Source of the DNA: Astragalus membranaceus
Taxonomy: Eukaryota; Streptophyta; Magnoliopsida; Fabales; Fabaceae
DNA: 64,000 bases
Direction: 5' to 3'
Assembly (NCBI GenBank): GCA_039519185.1
Contig: CM076850.1
Span: 158,640,462 to 158,704,461, forward strand
Below the pieces are notes generated by a model that saw only the letters and a program-made list of their open reading frames with translations, was not told the DNA's origin and searched no databases. The position numbers and the translations under genes are program-made. Positions 34,637-45,982 of the stretch are shown one piece after another; the stretch's first letter is position 1, and every line of letters starts with the position of its first letter.

Positions 34637-36731
34637 GATATTGGACTTGAAATGAGGAAAAAACGGAAGCAATCTGGAGAAGCTGTGTTACAAGTGTTAC
34701 GTGGACAAACAAGTCAAAATGATGAGACTCTCCAAGATCTGCACCAGCAAAGTATCAACAATCAGTTCGATGATCAATTTCTAAATGTGGACATAACTAA
34801 TAGTCCAATCAATGATGATTTATCTGACCCTTCCTTAAGCCCAAATGAAGTTCAACTAGAAGAAGAAAATGAGCCTCTACTTGTCAAAGTTAAAGGTAAA
34901 AATATTATCTTATTATTTCATGGTTTTCTCATTAGAAAATATTAACTTTGTTTTGTCAATTTAATCGTAGATATTTGTACTGGAGAAACTATTACTCGGA
35001 AGATGGTAGCAACTCAGGTTTGGCATTTGGAAAAGACTAAAAAAGTACTTGTGCAAATCAATGGTAATGGCCAAGGCAATGATAGCGGGTCAAACTTGCT
35101 TGTGAGGTTTCTTGGTCAACTTGCTCAAAAGTCCGCGTTTTGCCCTGTATCAGTTGAAAGATGGGATGAGATGTCAAACGACAGTAGTATAGAACAATGG
35201 AAGTGTATTGAGGTTATTATCTAAACTTCTCAACACTTTTATTTCATTATTGAGGTCATTATCCAATATTAATATATAAATATAACATTTCAAGGATCAC
35301 TTTGAGTTTGATTATGCTGCTGGTATTAGATGGGTGAGGAGTACATTAGGGGATAGATGGAAAGCCTATAAATACAAGTTAAGGTGTCACTACTTCCTCC
35401 CTAACAAAAGTAAGGACGAGATACTTGCTACTCTACCTCCAGGTGTTGATCATGTTGAGTGGGCTGCTTTTGTTCATCACTATAAAAAGGAAACGATGCA
35501 GGTATAATTATTCTATAGAAAATTATTTTACTCTATTCTTCTATTGTTTAAAACAAAGTGAGAACTTTGGGAACATATATTGACTATCATGGTTAAAAAC
35601 TGTAGAAACTAAGTGAGCAAAATTCCAAAAATCGTAAGAATCTTAAAGTCTCACATGCTGGTGGCAGTAAGAGCAATGCAAGAAGGGCTCATCAGATGGT
35701 AAGTAGTTGATTAATTTTAAGCTTAGTTACTGTTAGTATGTCAAAGTAACTCTAACATAGTAAATTATACATGATAATTGTTTGTAATTTATGTATTTTA
35801 GGAGCAAAAATTAGGAAGGCCGGTATGTCGAAGTGAGGTTAAATTGTCAACTTTACTAAAGAAGAATGGAAACTATGTGAACGAAGAAGGAAAAGTCATG
35901 GCTGTAAGTATATCAACTTTGTTAAATTGTCAATTTTCAAAGCTTTATTGGTTAATAAATGCCTTTGAGTTAATATCTGCCAATGTCCTTATATATTTTA
36001 GAATGATGAAAATAAAGAAAAATGCTTGTTTTTAGGTTGATTGAATGAAGAAAATGGAGTATGAGGTTTATGTGTGACTGAATGAAGGAAAAAACAGAGC
36101 TAAAACAGAGTAGTTTAGGCGTGATATGTAAATGATTATGTGAATTCTGAGGTCCCTAATTTATAGGCATAATTCTAATCATGGTTGATTTTCTGATGAT
36201 TAATTGGTTATGGGGAAGATGGAACTTATCAATGATAATTATGGGGAAGGCTTTTTCTGATTTTCAATTGAGTAAACAGAGTAGTTCACCGAATGAATAA
36301 TCTGTTTTTCTCTTACATATATAATCTGAAAGAATCATATTTTCATAGGATTTTATTTTGTTGATTAAAATGTGATAGTGGAAAGAGGCAGAGACATGTT
36401 GGCATTGGTAGATAGAGAAAACAGGTAGCCTGTCAAATGACTCATCACATTTTGTAATTTATCTTTTGTTTAGGAGCTGTTACTTTTGCTGCATCCACAG
36501 ATCCAGAGAGCGAGGATCAGCTGAGTAGTAGTGTTCTGTTTTTGATAATTCCTAAATCATAACTCTGATGTGAATGTGAACTCATGAAGCTCCTTCACAT
36601 GACTCCCATGATTGCATGTTACAGCTCAGTGAATGAGTTTCTAACTCACTCACTCATCTTTCTTTTCTTCAACATCCTTTGCTTATCTTGTCATGTCTAT
36701 GATTGTCAACCACTATTTTCTTCAAATAATC

Positions 36732-36771
<40 letters not shown>

Positions 36772-37568
36772 ACTGATAATAAAGTATATTTGCTTCAAAA
36801 AAAAAGTGATAAAGTATATGGAATTGTTATGTGATCTAGTATTGTCATGTATGTGAATTCTGGATTTTTTGGGTGAATTATGTGAATGTGGATATTGGCA
36901 TCATCTATTGTTTGATCTTGTTCCTTGAATATTTTTATTTGAGGAAATTTATAATGTTTATATTTAAATGGTTAGATGACGAACCTGTCCCCGTGTGCAG
37001 TTTCTTCAAAACTGGAAACCCTTTTGCTGATATTACAATATAAACATGTTAGCTTCAATACAGCCCATATAAATTGTTATGCAATATTGAAGCTTTTTAG
37101 TCAAATATATTAACTGTTATTTTATTTTTGTTGCTAATATAGGATAAGATTTCAGAGAACTTATCTGAAGACCAAGAACGTGTAGCAACAAAAGGTGTTC
37201 CATCAAAGATTAATGCTTATCCCGATGATGCCATTGGGAAACTATGTGGACCTGAACACGCAGGCCGAGTGCGTGTTTTAGGTCTAGGTGTCTCTCCAAC
37301 TTATGTCTTTACAAACCATACGCATTTCACTCAATTTATCCAAACTGGTAGCTCAAGCCAAATGAATGTCGAGAACTTACAGAACAAAGTAGTAGATTTG
37401 GAAGAAAAACTAGAGGGATATGAAGAAACAAAGCAGCAACTTACACAGACTACTGAGGAGCTTACACAAACCAAAGAGAAGCTTGCACAAGCAACAACTA
37501 AGTTGACAAAAGTTGAGAGGTTCTTGCAACATAAATATGGAGATGAGTTATCTATGTTTGACTTATAG
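34637..37568 (+). CDS. Second CACTA gene, TNPA/Transposase_24-like, about six exons
   Basis: Likely the DNA-binding partner that recognises subterminal repeats. Exons by splice signals: 34637-34895 (ATG 34652), 34971-35212, 35295-35501, 35606-35698, 35802-35903, 37143-37568. Each has GT..AG borders and the open frame carries across those I checked. Family blocks seen: RWVRSTLGDRWKAYKYKLR, NSKNRKNLKVSHAGGSKSNA, LGRPVCRSEVKLSTLLKKNG, AGRVRVLGLGVSPTYVF. The last exon ends in a coiled coil (LEEKLEGYEETKQQL, with TQTTEELTQT repeats) and TAG 37566-37568. I see no premature stop, unlike the transposase. Confidence 0.7.
35904..37142 (+). other. Long last intron of the second CACTA-2 gene
   Basis: 1.24 kb, A/T-rich, with a (GA)n run of about 30 bases at 36736-36767. 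Nothing coding is seen. Confidence 0.55.
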
Positions 37569-37624
37569 GTTTATCTTAGTTATTGTTATTTAGAGTATGT
37601 ATGAGAACATCTAGTTACTTCTCT

Positions 37625-37792
37625 GTTGGCTTTCATTGTTGTTGGCCTTTTTTGGTTTCATATTTCATGTTAGGTTTTATTACTTTTGAAGTGGATGCTA
37701 GACACTTAGTTGGCTTTCATTGTTGTTGGCCTTTTTTGGTTTCATATTTCATGTTAGGTTTTATTACTTTTGAAGTGGATGCTAGACACTTA
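37625..37792. repeat. 84-base tandem duplication after the second CACTA-2 gene
   Basis: GTTGGCTTTCATTGTTGTTG.. occurs at 37625-37708 and again, apparently identical, at 37709-37792, in the 3' untranslated part. Identity suggests a recent slip. Confidence 0.9.
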
Positions 37793-38279
37793 GAGTTTTA
37801 TCATTAGTAATCAATATATTTTGAGTGTTTATATTCTCATTGTGTATTGGTACCCTGAAATTTGAATGCTATTTACAAATGACAATATTAGGTAAACATT
37901 ATGTAGAAATGAAATTCTAAAAAAAATAAAATAAATAAGTTAGCTACGGTTAAACCGTAGTTAAATGCTACCTGATACGCGCCAATTTCTGGCGCCTAGT
38001 TAGACACGGCTTTAACCGTAGCTAAAATAGACGTGTACAAAACCACGTGGATGATTTGGCCACTGGAGAACCGTAGCTAACTTTCTGCATAACCGTAGGA
38101 AACTAAATGTCTCCACGATTTCCGTAAGCGTGGCTACAGAGAAAACAGCCCGTGGCTAACATTTGGCGACGCAAGGTCCTTTCACGGTTGCAAAAACCGT
38201 GGCTAAGCCTGTTTGCCACGGTTATCCGGCCTGTTAACTACGGTTTTAACCGTGGCTAATCACCGAGTTTTTTGTAGTG

Positions 38280-38592
38280 ATCGGTCCATTCAAAAACCTT
38301 TCCTTTCTTGATTTGCTTGCTTGTAATTTATTTCGTTTTCCAAAAAACTGGAACTTGGTTTTTCAATTGGTTTTTCTTTAGGAGATACTGGGTATTGATG
38401 TAATTCAAGTACCTTAAGTATATCCTTCTTGGTTTTTATAAAGTATTCAGAAAAACTTTCCATCTTGGAGTCAATCTTGACAAAATATTCATCCACTTTA
38501 GAGGCCATCAAATGAAATCGATGGTTTATTTCGTCAAGCTTGTCGGATATAACTTTCTTCTGGTCTTCTTGGAATTGATTTTGATCATCCAT
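38280..38592 (-). pseudogene. EPRV copy Y, downstream ORF start fused to RT scrap
   Basis: From ATG at 38592 (overlapping the RT stop) the coiled-coil-like N-terminus runs to ~38340. The sequence then switches, at the shared phrase AAATAAATTACAAG, into RT/RNase H sequence that continues at 29409 beyond CACTA-2. This is a recombination junction inside viral sequence that pre-dates the transposon. Confidence 0.8.
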
Positions 38593-39565
38593 CTGGCCTG
38601 GATAATTGATCTGCAAAACAGTTGTTAATTCCTTTTATATATATTACTTTAAAAGTAAACGGACTTACTTTCATTTGCCATCTGATTCTTCTTCGATTGA
38701 CAATGTTATCCTTGATTTTGTTTTCTAAAAAGGCTCTCACTTGGGTATTATCGGTTTTGATAACAAAATCTTTTCTGGCTAACCATATTTTATAGGATTC
38801 TATTGTACTTATAACTGCTAAAACTTCTTTTTCATTTATATCATAGTTGAGTCCTTTAAAAGTTCCTGAGGTGTATCTAAGGATAATATCATCACCTTGT
38901 CTTCTTAATACTGCTCCCCAGTATTTATCAGAAGCATCTGTTTCTATGTAGAGTTCATCTTCTTCTTTAGGTAAATGTAGTTTGTCTAGATTCTTTACCT
39001 TTTGCTTGATTTGCTGGACTTGGTTAGTGTCTTCATCAGTCAATTCAAAAACCTTTCCTTTCTTAATTTTTTCTTGTAATTTATTTTTTAACTTCGCACA
39101 GTTCTTTATAAATTGAGAAGCATAATTAATATGTCCTAAAAAGGATTGAACTTGCTTAATATTTTCTAGTTGATCTGGAAATTCTATTATTTTTTCAGAA
39201 ATATGTGACTCGAGCTCTATTACTCCTTTATCTATAATTAAACCTAGGTAGTCAATTTTTTCTTTTGCAATCTCGGCTTGTTTCTTACTAAGAACTAGAC
39301 CGTTTTCGTAAGCTCTTGTAATAAAAACAAATAAGTGCTTATTATGCTCTTTAATGTCTTTGCTATATATAAGAATGTCATCAATATAAATAATAATAAA
39401 ATCGTAACAATCTTTAAAGATCTTATCAAGTCTTTCTTGAAAAATACCTGGACTGGTTTTTAATCCCATAGGTAGAACATTCCATCCGTACCTTCCTTGT
39501 GGGGTCCTGAAGGCTGTACATTCTTTGCTATCTTCTTCTAATAATATTTGATAAAAACCTGATTT
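38585..39565 (-). pseudogene. EPRV copy Y reverse transcriptase-RNase H
   Basis: YIDD box, thumb and full RNase H (DASDKYWGAV, later DNTQVRAFLENK), ending at a natural stop overlapped by the next ATG. It is open from the codon after the TAA at 39566-39568 and is one of the better preserved viral segments. It is cut off from the protease half only by that stop. Confidence 0.88.
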
Positions 39566-40450
39566 TTAATCAAATTTTGAGAATATCTTACCATTTTTTA
39601 TTTTTTCATAAATCATATCCTTTCGTGGTAGGTGATAAGGATAATTTTTTACAATTTTATTTAAAGGCTTATAATTAATAACCATTCTTGGTTCCCCTCT
39701 CTTTACTTCATTATGATTTCTTACCAAGAAACTTGCTGAGTTGTATGCACTCTTAGTTTCTTTTATTAGATTATATTTCAAATAATTTTCTATAATTTTT
39801 TCGTAATCTTTCTCATCTTCTTTAGTGTAAATCATAGGTTTTTCACAAATAGGTGTATCAGTTAATAAATTAATTTTTGCAAAATACTTATTTCTTTTAA
39901 TGAAGGCTTGTGGGTTTTCTTCATAACAATCCTCTAGTAATTGTAAAATTTTGGGTTTTATTTCAAAAACTTGGGTGTTTAAGTATAGTGGGATAGTAAT
40001 ATCACCACGCTGGCTGTGTCTGTATATATGTCTGTAGGGTTGACTAATTCTTTTTGTAGAAAACTGTGTTCCACAAGGGCTAGTAAAATATATCTTTGTT
40101 TCATTTACCATATAAGGTAAATTTCTATCGATAAAATTTTGTCCTATAAGGAGATCATAGACAATATTGGGATAATAATAGATTTTATCAAATCTAGCCT
40201 TTAGTTCTCCAATAATGATCCAAAGATCTGTATATCCTTGATTAAAAATAGATTCTTTATTATGTATATCTCTTCCCTTTATAGTTTGTATCTCTTTTTT
40301 ATTAGTAAAGAGATGACTAGTTAGACTAATACCTGAACCTGAATCGATTAGGGCATGAAAAATTTTCTTTTCATGAATTACTTCAATAACTATTAGGTTC
40401 TTCTTTTGATTTATCTTTTTACACTCGACTAACGGTAATTGTCTTTCCAT
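39566..40450 (-). pseudogene. EPRV copy Y aspartic protease and RT N-terminal half
   Basis: A retropepsin-like domain near the N-terminus (ALIDSGSGISL, later YDLLIGQNF), then the RT fingers (MVINYKPLNK). The frame ends at TAA 39566-39568 within the palm (KIFSKFD). The same stop is present in copy X at 45087-45089, so it was inherited before the two copies separated. Confidence 0.87.
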
Positions 40451-40452
40451 TA

Positions 40453-40705
40453 TAAACTATTTCAATATTTTTTATCTTTGATTGTATAATCTTCGAAACA
40501 ACTTAGGAAATCCATTCCTAATAAAAACTCGGTACTAACGCTATCCTCAACTTCAATTGATAGGGGTATTTCATATTCTTTTATAATTAGAGTGATATCA
40601 ACCTTATGGGTTATATGTCTTTTATTATTATAATAATCTAAATAGTAGTACTTATTGTCTAACTCTTTAATAGGTAGACCTTGAACTAAGTCTATAGTTA
40701 TATGA
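40453..40705 (-). pseudogene. EPRV copy Y remnant of the first retropepsin-like domain
   Basis: The flap and C-terminal part are homologous to 45983-46230, but a ~47-base deletion near 40709 removes the segment with the catalytic Asp-Thr-Gly that copy X retains at ~46235-46246. The frame is shifted as a result. Confidence 0.75.
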
Positions 40706-41641
40706 CTAACGCATTCCTATTTCTATGTAATACTGGGAATATCCGATTCCCCTTTTCTCCGTTAGATCTAAACTTCTTCTTGATGACTCTAGAATGGCTT
40801 TTCCTTTATATTGAGTTCTCGAGGACTCACATCTTTTGATAATAGCCAGATCCTTATTTCCTATTATCTCAGAGAACCTTTCGGTCTCTTTGGCTATTTC
40901 ATCAGTTCTTATTTCATCTATATAGGTTAATTGTTCTGGGTTTAGCCTTTTTGGAGGAATCCAATCTATGACTCCATCAAATATATTTTTAAAGCTTATT
41001 TTGTCTGGTTTAAACTTCATAGTATGATGACTAGGACTAATACCAAAAATAGTTCTATATGTTATAGAATAACAATTACTCCCTTTTGGCATTTCAAAAT
41101 TATCTAATTTATGATATAATACTAATGCTTTATCTAAATTTTTATCATTAATAGAGATACTAAAATTGGGCTCATACTCAAATAAAATTTTTCCATAATA
41201 TAAATTACCCATTACATCACCAAATAATGCATCTTGAACATTATGCATGATTCTTTCATCTATTAAATATGATGCTACAGGCAAATCTAATTTCTCTTGA
41301 AAGTATCCTTTTATCATAACTTGAACCTTTATTAAATCTATTACTTTCATAGATTTTTTCTTTTCTTTTCCTAAATTATTTAGGGCTGAATTTATTATAT
41401 CTCTAGTGATTAGAGGGATTCTTCCTTTTCTCTTGGCAGTTCCGATTTCCACACTAGATTCGTGGATCTTTTGAATTCTAACAGTTCTTCCTATATACTT
41501 TCCATATTTTTCTAATAAATTTCTTGTAGGTTCTATGTCTAAATCCATTCTTTTAATTTCTTCTAATTTTTCAAATTCCTGAACGTTAGAGAAATCAATC
41601 TTGTTTTCATCAATTTCTTCAAAGTCTTTATTCATCATCAC
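40706..41641 (-). pseudogene. EPRV copy Y movement protein
   Basis: A 311-codon frame with caulimovirid (30K-superfamily-like) movement-protein features: the GRTVRIQKIHES and DRIM/DERIMHNVQDALFGDVMG regions, and a central beta-rich stretch (YYGKILFEYEPNFSISI). The C-terminal part runs into the first protease region and is ended by the frameshift of the 47-base deletion. It starts at ATG 41641 inside the acidic end of the coat/zinc-knuckle region. Such proteins carry virus between cells. This is an old broken copy. Confidence 0.78.
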
Positions 41642-41649
41642 TCGAACTT

Positions 41650-42435
41650 CCTGAGTTTATACTAACACTATAAATGCTATAATCAGATTCTATATCAGAT
41701 TCTATAGGTTCATAACCATAGCCATCTATTATTTCTAGTATTTTGACATTCTGGGTATTACGTTTTGGACATTGGTTTGCATAGTGTCCTTCTTCTTTGC
41801 ATAGAAAACAAGTACAGCTTTTTACTGACTTATTTTTATATTTTTTATTATCATATTTTTTATATCTACTACTGTTTTCTCTTTTAAACCATTTCTTCTT
41901 GAAATTTCTCTTGTATGGTTTATCTCCTGTTTTAAACCTGTGCCTTGATTTTCTAAACTTCCAATGTTTATCAAGTCACTGGATAGATAGACCTATTTCT
42001 TATGACTGACTCTTCGTCTGCTATTTTTACGATTCTTTTTATTAATTCTAGTCTCGCTTTTATTAAATCGTAAACTTGTTCTTCGCTTTCATTTACTCTT
42101 TTTATATTTTCTATTATTATAGATATGAAATCTATAATAGCATTATATTCCTTTACTCCTTTACTTCCATATCTTACATTAACTGGGTTTATGAAAACAG
42201 TTTCTTCTTCTCTTAGATCTAAGTTTTTAAAGGCTTGTTCTAAAGAAAAAGAGGGAATAGCAGGTTCTTCTAGTTCATTATCTAGAACTTCATGCATATT
42301 TTCTACTTCTTCATTTACTCCATTAATTTCATTCATGTATTCTTCATAATCTATATTATCTATGCGGTAATTGTTGTCATCCTCTTGATCCTCGTTTATA
42401 TACCTGTTAAACTCAGAAGACGTTACTGAACTCAT
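41650..42435 (-). pseudogene. EPRV copy Y coat-protein region with zinc knuckle
   Basis: From ATG 42435 an acidic N-terminus (NEDQEDDNNY) leads to a helical stretch and a stop at 41971. In another frame, 42000-41650 encodes a very basic stretch followed by a CCHC knuckle (CFLCKEEGHYANQC) and an acidic tail, as at the end of caulimovirid coat proteins. The usual large capsid core is absent between the two, so an internal deletion with frameshift is likely. Copy X shows the same joint. Confidence 0.75.
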
Positions 42436-43059
42436 TTTAAAAAAACATTTCTTACTTTCTTTTTAAGCAAAAATTCTTCCGTTTACAGAGGTTCCTTACT
42501 CAAAGTAACAACAAAGACATATCTTGAAAGTTTAGATGGGCCTTACCTCGCTTCCTTTAGAGGATATAAGCTTGCCGTCCAACACTCGCCTTGAAACGCC
42601 TACCCGGCTATGAAATGGCGGAACAAAAATGGACCTCGAGCTCTCCGTCTCTCTGAGGGAATTAGATTTGGCTCACAACTCTCGTTTTGATATATCAAGT
42701 CCTTATCTGACTAGGTAAACTTGAGGGAAGAACTAGGCTTTTAAAAGATTTCAGAAACTAAGGTATATTTAAAACATGGCACACATATTACAATACATAG
42801 AGTTGGTTGTGCATTCGATGATTACAAAAGGAAATGATAGGGGGTTTATATAGACCCTTACACACTTATTAACCATACTGCAAAAGTAACTCGGGTTACC
42901 TAACCCTGATTACTTTTTATCTTCTGAATGGAATCTACTTTTGACGTGGAAATTATTTTCTTTGTCGGCCACTTTGCTTTTCTGCTTTCTTCACATGGGT
43001 TCTGCTTTTTCTTTAAACTTTGTCGGCCACCTTCTTGTCTTCGTCAGTCATCTTCTGCT
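42436..43059 (-). other. EPRV intergenic/leader region, copy Y
   Basis: Non-coding sequence between the downstream ORF of copy X and the coat region of copy Y, nearly identical to 46990-47640. It should hold the promoter, leader and primer site. A TATA box is visible, but I could not find a clear tRNA-Met complement. Confidence 0.6.
42844..42852 (-). promoter_or_regulatory. Putative EPRV pregenomic promoter TATA box, copy Y
   Basis: The minus strand reads TCTATATAAACCCC in the intergenic region, upstream of the coat ORF, as in caulimovirid pregenome promoters. The same box is at 47398-47406. Confidence 0.5.
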
Positions 43060-44108
43060 TTATATCTTGTCTCTGCAATAATGGCATTTGTGGTCCCCAC
43101 TTGTCTTAACTATTTTGCAGAACTGTTGATGAGTTTCCTTTTGACCTTGGAAATTATTTTTCTCAATCTTTTGTGTAAATAATTGTAGGTTTCTTAGTAT
43201 TCCTGGTTGTTGGCTTTTATCTTTTTTACATATTACTATGGCCTTTTCAGCCATGGAATAACTCCAAAACTTGCCTTGATCATAGGTTTGCTTCATTACC
43301 ATTAATAGCACATGAAATCCAAGTGCTCTTCTCTCGGTGATCCATTCTTCGTCGATTATTGGTGTTGCATCTTTGGTGGTATACTCTTGGGCGCTTATTT
43401 CTTCGTCATTGAGAGTGCCTATTTTCACAAAATATACAGCATCTCCTTCTTGATCTGGACTTGCAGTATATATTTTGACAAAAATTGTTCTCTTGGGGTT
43501 GACATCTCTTATGTATCCTTGGATTCCCAAAATAATAGGTTCCGGGAAGTGCTTTAACTTGATAAATCATTTTTTGGTTCTATATAAATTGAGTCAATAA
43601 ATCCGAACCTTAATAGATCAGTGAGGAGAGTAATATCCTCCCAATCATCTAAAATTATTAGGATTCTTGGATAAATACCTTTATATTCAATAATGTAATT
43701 TTCAAGGTTCCTTGGGTTTCCTTGGTAAATATAATTGACCAAGTTTTGATAAATTTCTTTGAATTTATCAACTGGTTCTCTAGTAGGTGAATTTACTAGC
43801 TTGTCTTTGAAAGAGCAAACGAACTTTAGCTTTCTTGGTTCTCTTTTTTCGTTTTCCAAAAAACCGGAACTTGGTTTTTCAATTGGTTTTTCTTTAGGAG
43901 ATACTGGGTATTGATGTAATTCAAGTACCTTAAGTATATCCTTCTTGGTTTTTATTAAGTATTCGGAAAAACTTTCCATCTTGGAGTCAATCTTGACAAA
44001 ATATTCATCCACTTTAGAGGCCATCAAATGAAATTGATGGTTTATTTCGTCAAGCTTGTCGGATATAACTTACTTCTGGTCTTCTTGGAATTGGTTTTGA
44101 TCATCCAT
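43060..44108 (-). pseudogene. EPRV copy X downstream ORF (transactivator position)
   Basis: Starts at the ATG overlapping the RT stop. About 350 codons in all, interrupted by a nonsense codon about a dozen codons in (near 44070) and by a one-base loss near 43555, which the copy at 48006 does not have. The N-terminus is coiled-coil-like (KVDEYFVKIDSKMESFSEY). The C-terminus contains a Cys-rich end (HKCHYC). Its place after RT matches the transactivator/inclusion-body ORF of caulimoviruses, but I see no firm sequence motif for that function. Confidence 0.7.
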
Positions 44109-45086
44109 CTGGCCTGGATAACTGATCTGCAAAACTGTTGTTAATTCCTTTTATATATTACTTTAAAAGTAAACAGACTTACTTTCATTTGCCATCTGAT
44201 TCTTTTTCGATTGACAATGTTATCTTTGATTTTGTTTTCTAAAAAGGCTCTCACTTGGGTATTATCGGTTTTGATAACAAAATCTTTTCTGGCTAACCAT
44301 ATTTTAAAGGATTCTATTGTATTTATAACTGCTAAAACTTCTTTTTCATTTATATCATAGTTGAGCTCAGCTCCTTTAAAAGTTCCTGAGGTGTATCTAA
44401 GGATAATATCATCACCTTGTCTTCTTAATACTGCTCCCCAGTATTTATCAGAAGCATCTGTTTCTATGTAGAGTTCATCTTCTTCTTTAGGTAAAGGTAG
44501 TTTGTCTAGATTCTTTACCTTTTGCTTGATTTGCGGGACTTGGTTAGTGTCTTCATCGGTCCATTCAAAAACCTTTCCTTTCTTAATTTTTTTCTTGTAA
44601 TTTATTTTTTAACTTCGCCAAGTTCTTTATAAATTGAGAAGCATAATTAATATGTCCTAAAAAGGATTGAACTTGCTTAATATTTTCTAGTTGATCTGGA
44701 AATTCTATTATTTTTTCAGAAATATGTGACTGGAGCTCTATTACTCCTTTATCTATAATTAAGCCTAAGTAGTCAATTTTTTCTTTTGCAATCTCGGCTT
44801 GTTTCTTACTAAGAACTAGACCGTTTTCGTAAGCTCTTGTAATAAAAACAAATAAGTGCTTATTATGCTCTTTAATGTCTTTGCTACATATAAGAATGTC
44901 ATCAATATAAATAATAATAAAATCGTAACAATCTTTAAAGATCTTATCAAGTCTTTCTTGAAAAATACCTGGACTGGTTTTTAATCCCATAGGTAGAACA
45001 TTCCATCCGTACCTTCCTTGTGGGGTACTGAAGACTGTACATTCTTTGCTATCTTCTTTTAATAATATTTGATAAAAACCTGATTT
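44101..45086 (-). pseudogene. EPRV copy X reverse transcriptase-RNase H, frameshifted
   Basis: Open from ATG 44990 through the YIDD box to 44583, where an extra T in a T run shifts the frame. RNase H follows in another frame to the stop at 44101-44103. The sequence at 44551-44560 (CTTCATCGGT) is the intact counterpart of the CACTA-2 insertion site. Confidence 0.86.
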
Positions 45087-45971
45087 TTAATCAAATTTTG
45101 AGAATATCTTACCATTTTTTATTTTTTCATAAATCATATCCTTTCGTGGTAGGGGATAAGGATAATTTTTTACAATTTTATTTAAAGGCTTATAATTAAT
45201 AACCATTCTTGGTTCTCCTCTCTTTACTTCATTATGATTTCTTACCAAGAAACTTGCTGAGTTGTATGCACTCTTAGTTTCTTTTATTAGCTTATATTTC
45301 AAATGTTTTTCTATAATTTTTTCGTAATCTTTCTCATCTTCTTTAGTGTAAATCATAGGTTTTTCACAAATAGGTGTATCAGTTAATAAATTAATTTTTG
45401 CAAAATACTTATTTCTTTTAATGAAGGCTTGTGGGTTTTCTTCATAACAATCCTCTAGTAATTGTAAAATTTTGGGTTTTATTTCAAAAACTTGGGTGTT
45501 TAAGTATAGTGGGATAGTAATATCACCACACTGGCTGTGTCTGTATATATGTCTGTAGGGTTGACTAATTCTTTTTGTAGAAAACTGTGTTCCACAAGGG
45601 CTAGTAAAATATATCTTTGTTTCATTTACCATATAAGGTAAATTTCTATCGATAAAATCTTGTCCTATAAGGAGATCATAGACAATATTGGGATAATAAT
45701 AGATTTTAACAAATCTAACCTTTAGTTCTCCAATAATGATCCAAAGATCTGTATATCCTTGATTAAAAATAGATTCTTTATTATGTATATCTCTTCCCTT
45801 TATAGTTTGTATCTCTTTTTTATTAGTAAAGAGATGACTAGTTAGACTAATACCTGAACCTGAATCGATTAGGGCATGACAAATTTTCTTTTCATGAATT
45901 ACTTCAATAACTATTAGGTTCTTCTTTTGATTTATCTTTTTACACTCGACTAACGGTAATTGTCTTTCCAT
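45087..45971 (-). pseudogene. EPRV copy X second aspartic protease and RT N-terminal half
   Basis: 294 codons, near-identical to 39566-40450. Retropepsin signature ALIDSGSG and LLIGQDF. It ends at the shared TAA 45087-45089. It starts 11 bases after the preceding protease-like ORF stops. Confidence 0.87.
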
Positions 45972-45982
45972 TATAAACTATT

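Larger units (their letters stand above)
29410..38279 (+). mobile_element. CACTA transposon with TNP2 and second gene (CACTA-2)
   Basis: 8,870 bases with termini CACTACCAAAAAAGCG and ..TTTTTTGTAGTG, and 3-base target duplications ATC at 29407-29409 and 38280-38282. Subterminal arrays of GTTAGCTAC and CCGTGGCAAA type motifs occur at both ends (29440-29640; 37940-38260). It lies inside EPRV RT sequence, and the uninterrupted site survives at 44555-44557. It carries a TNP2-type transposase (truncated) and a second, multi-exon gene. Confidence 0.93.
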
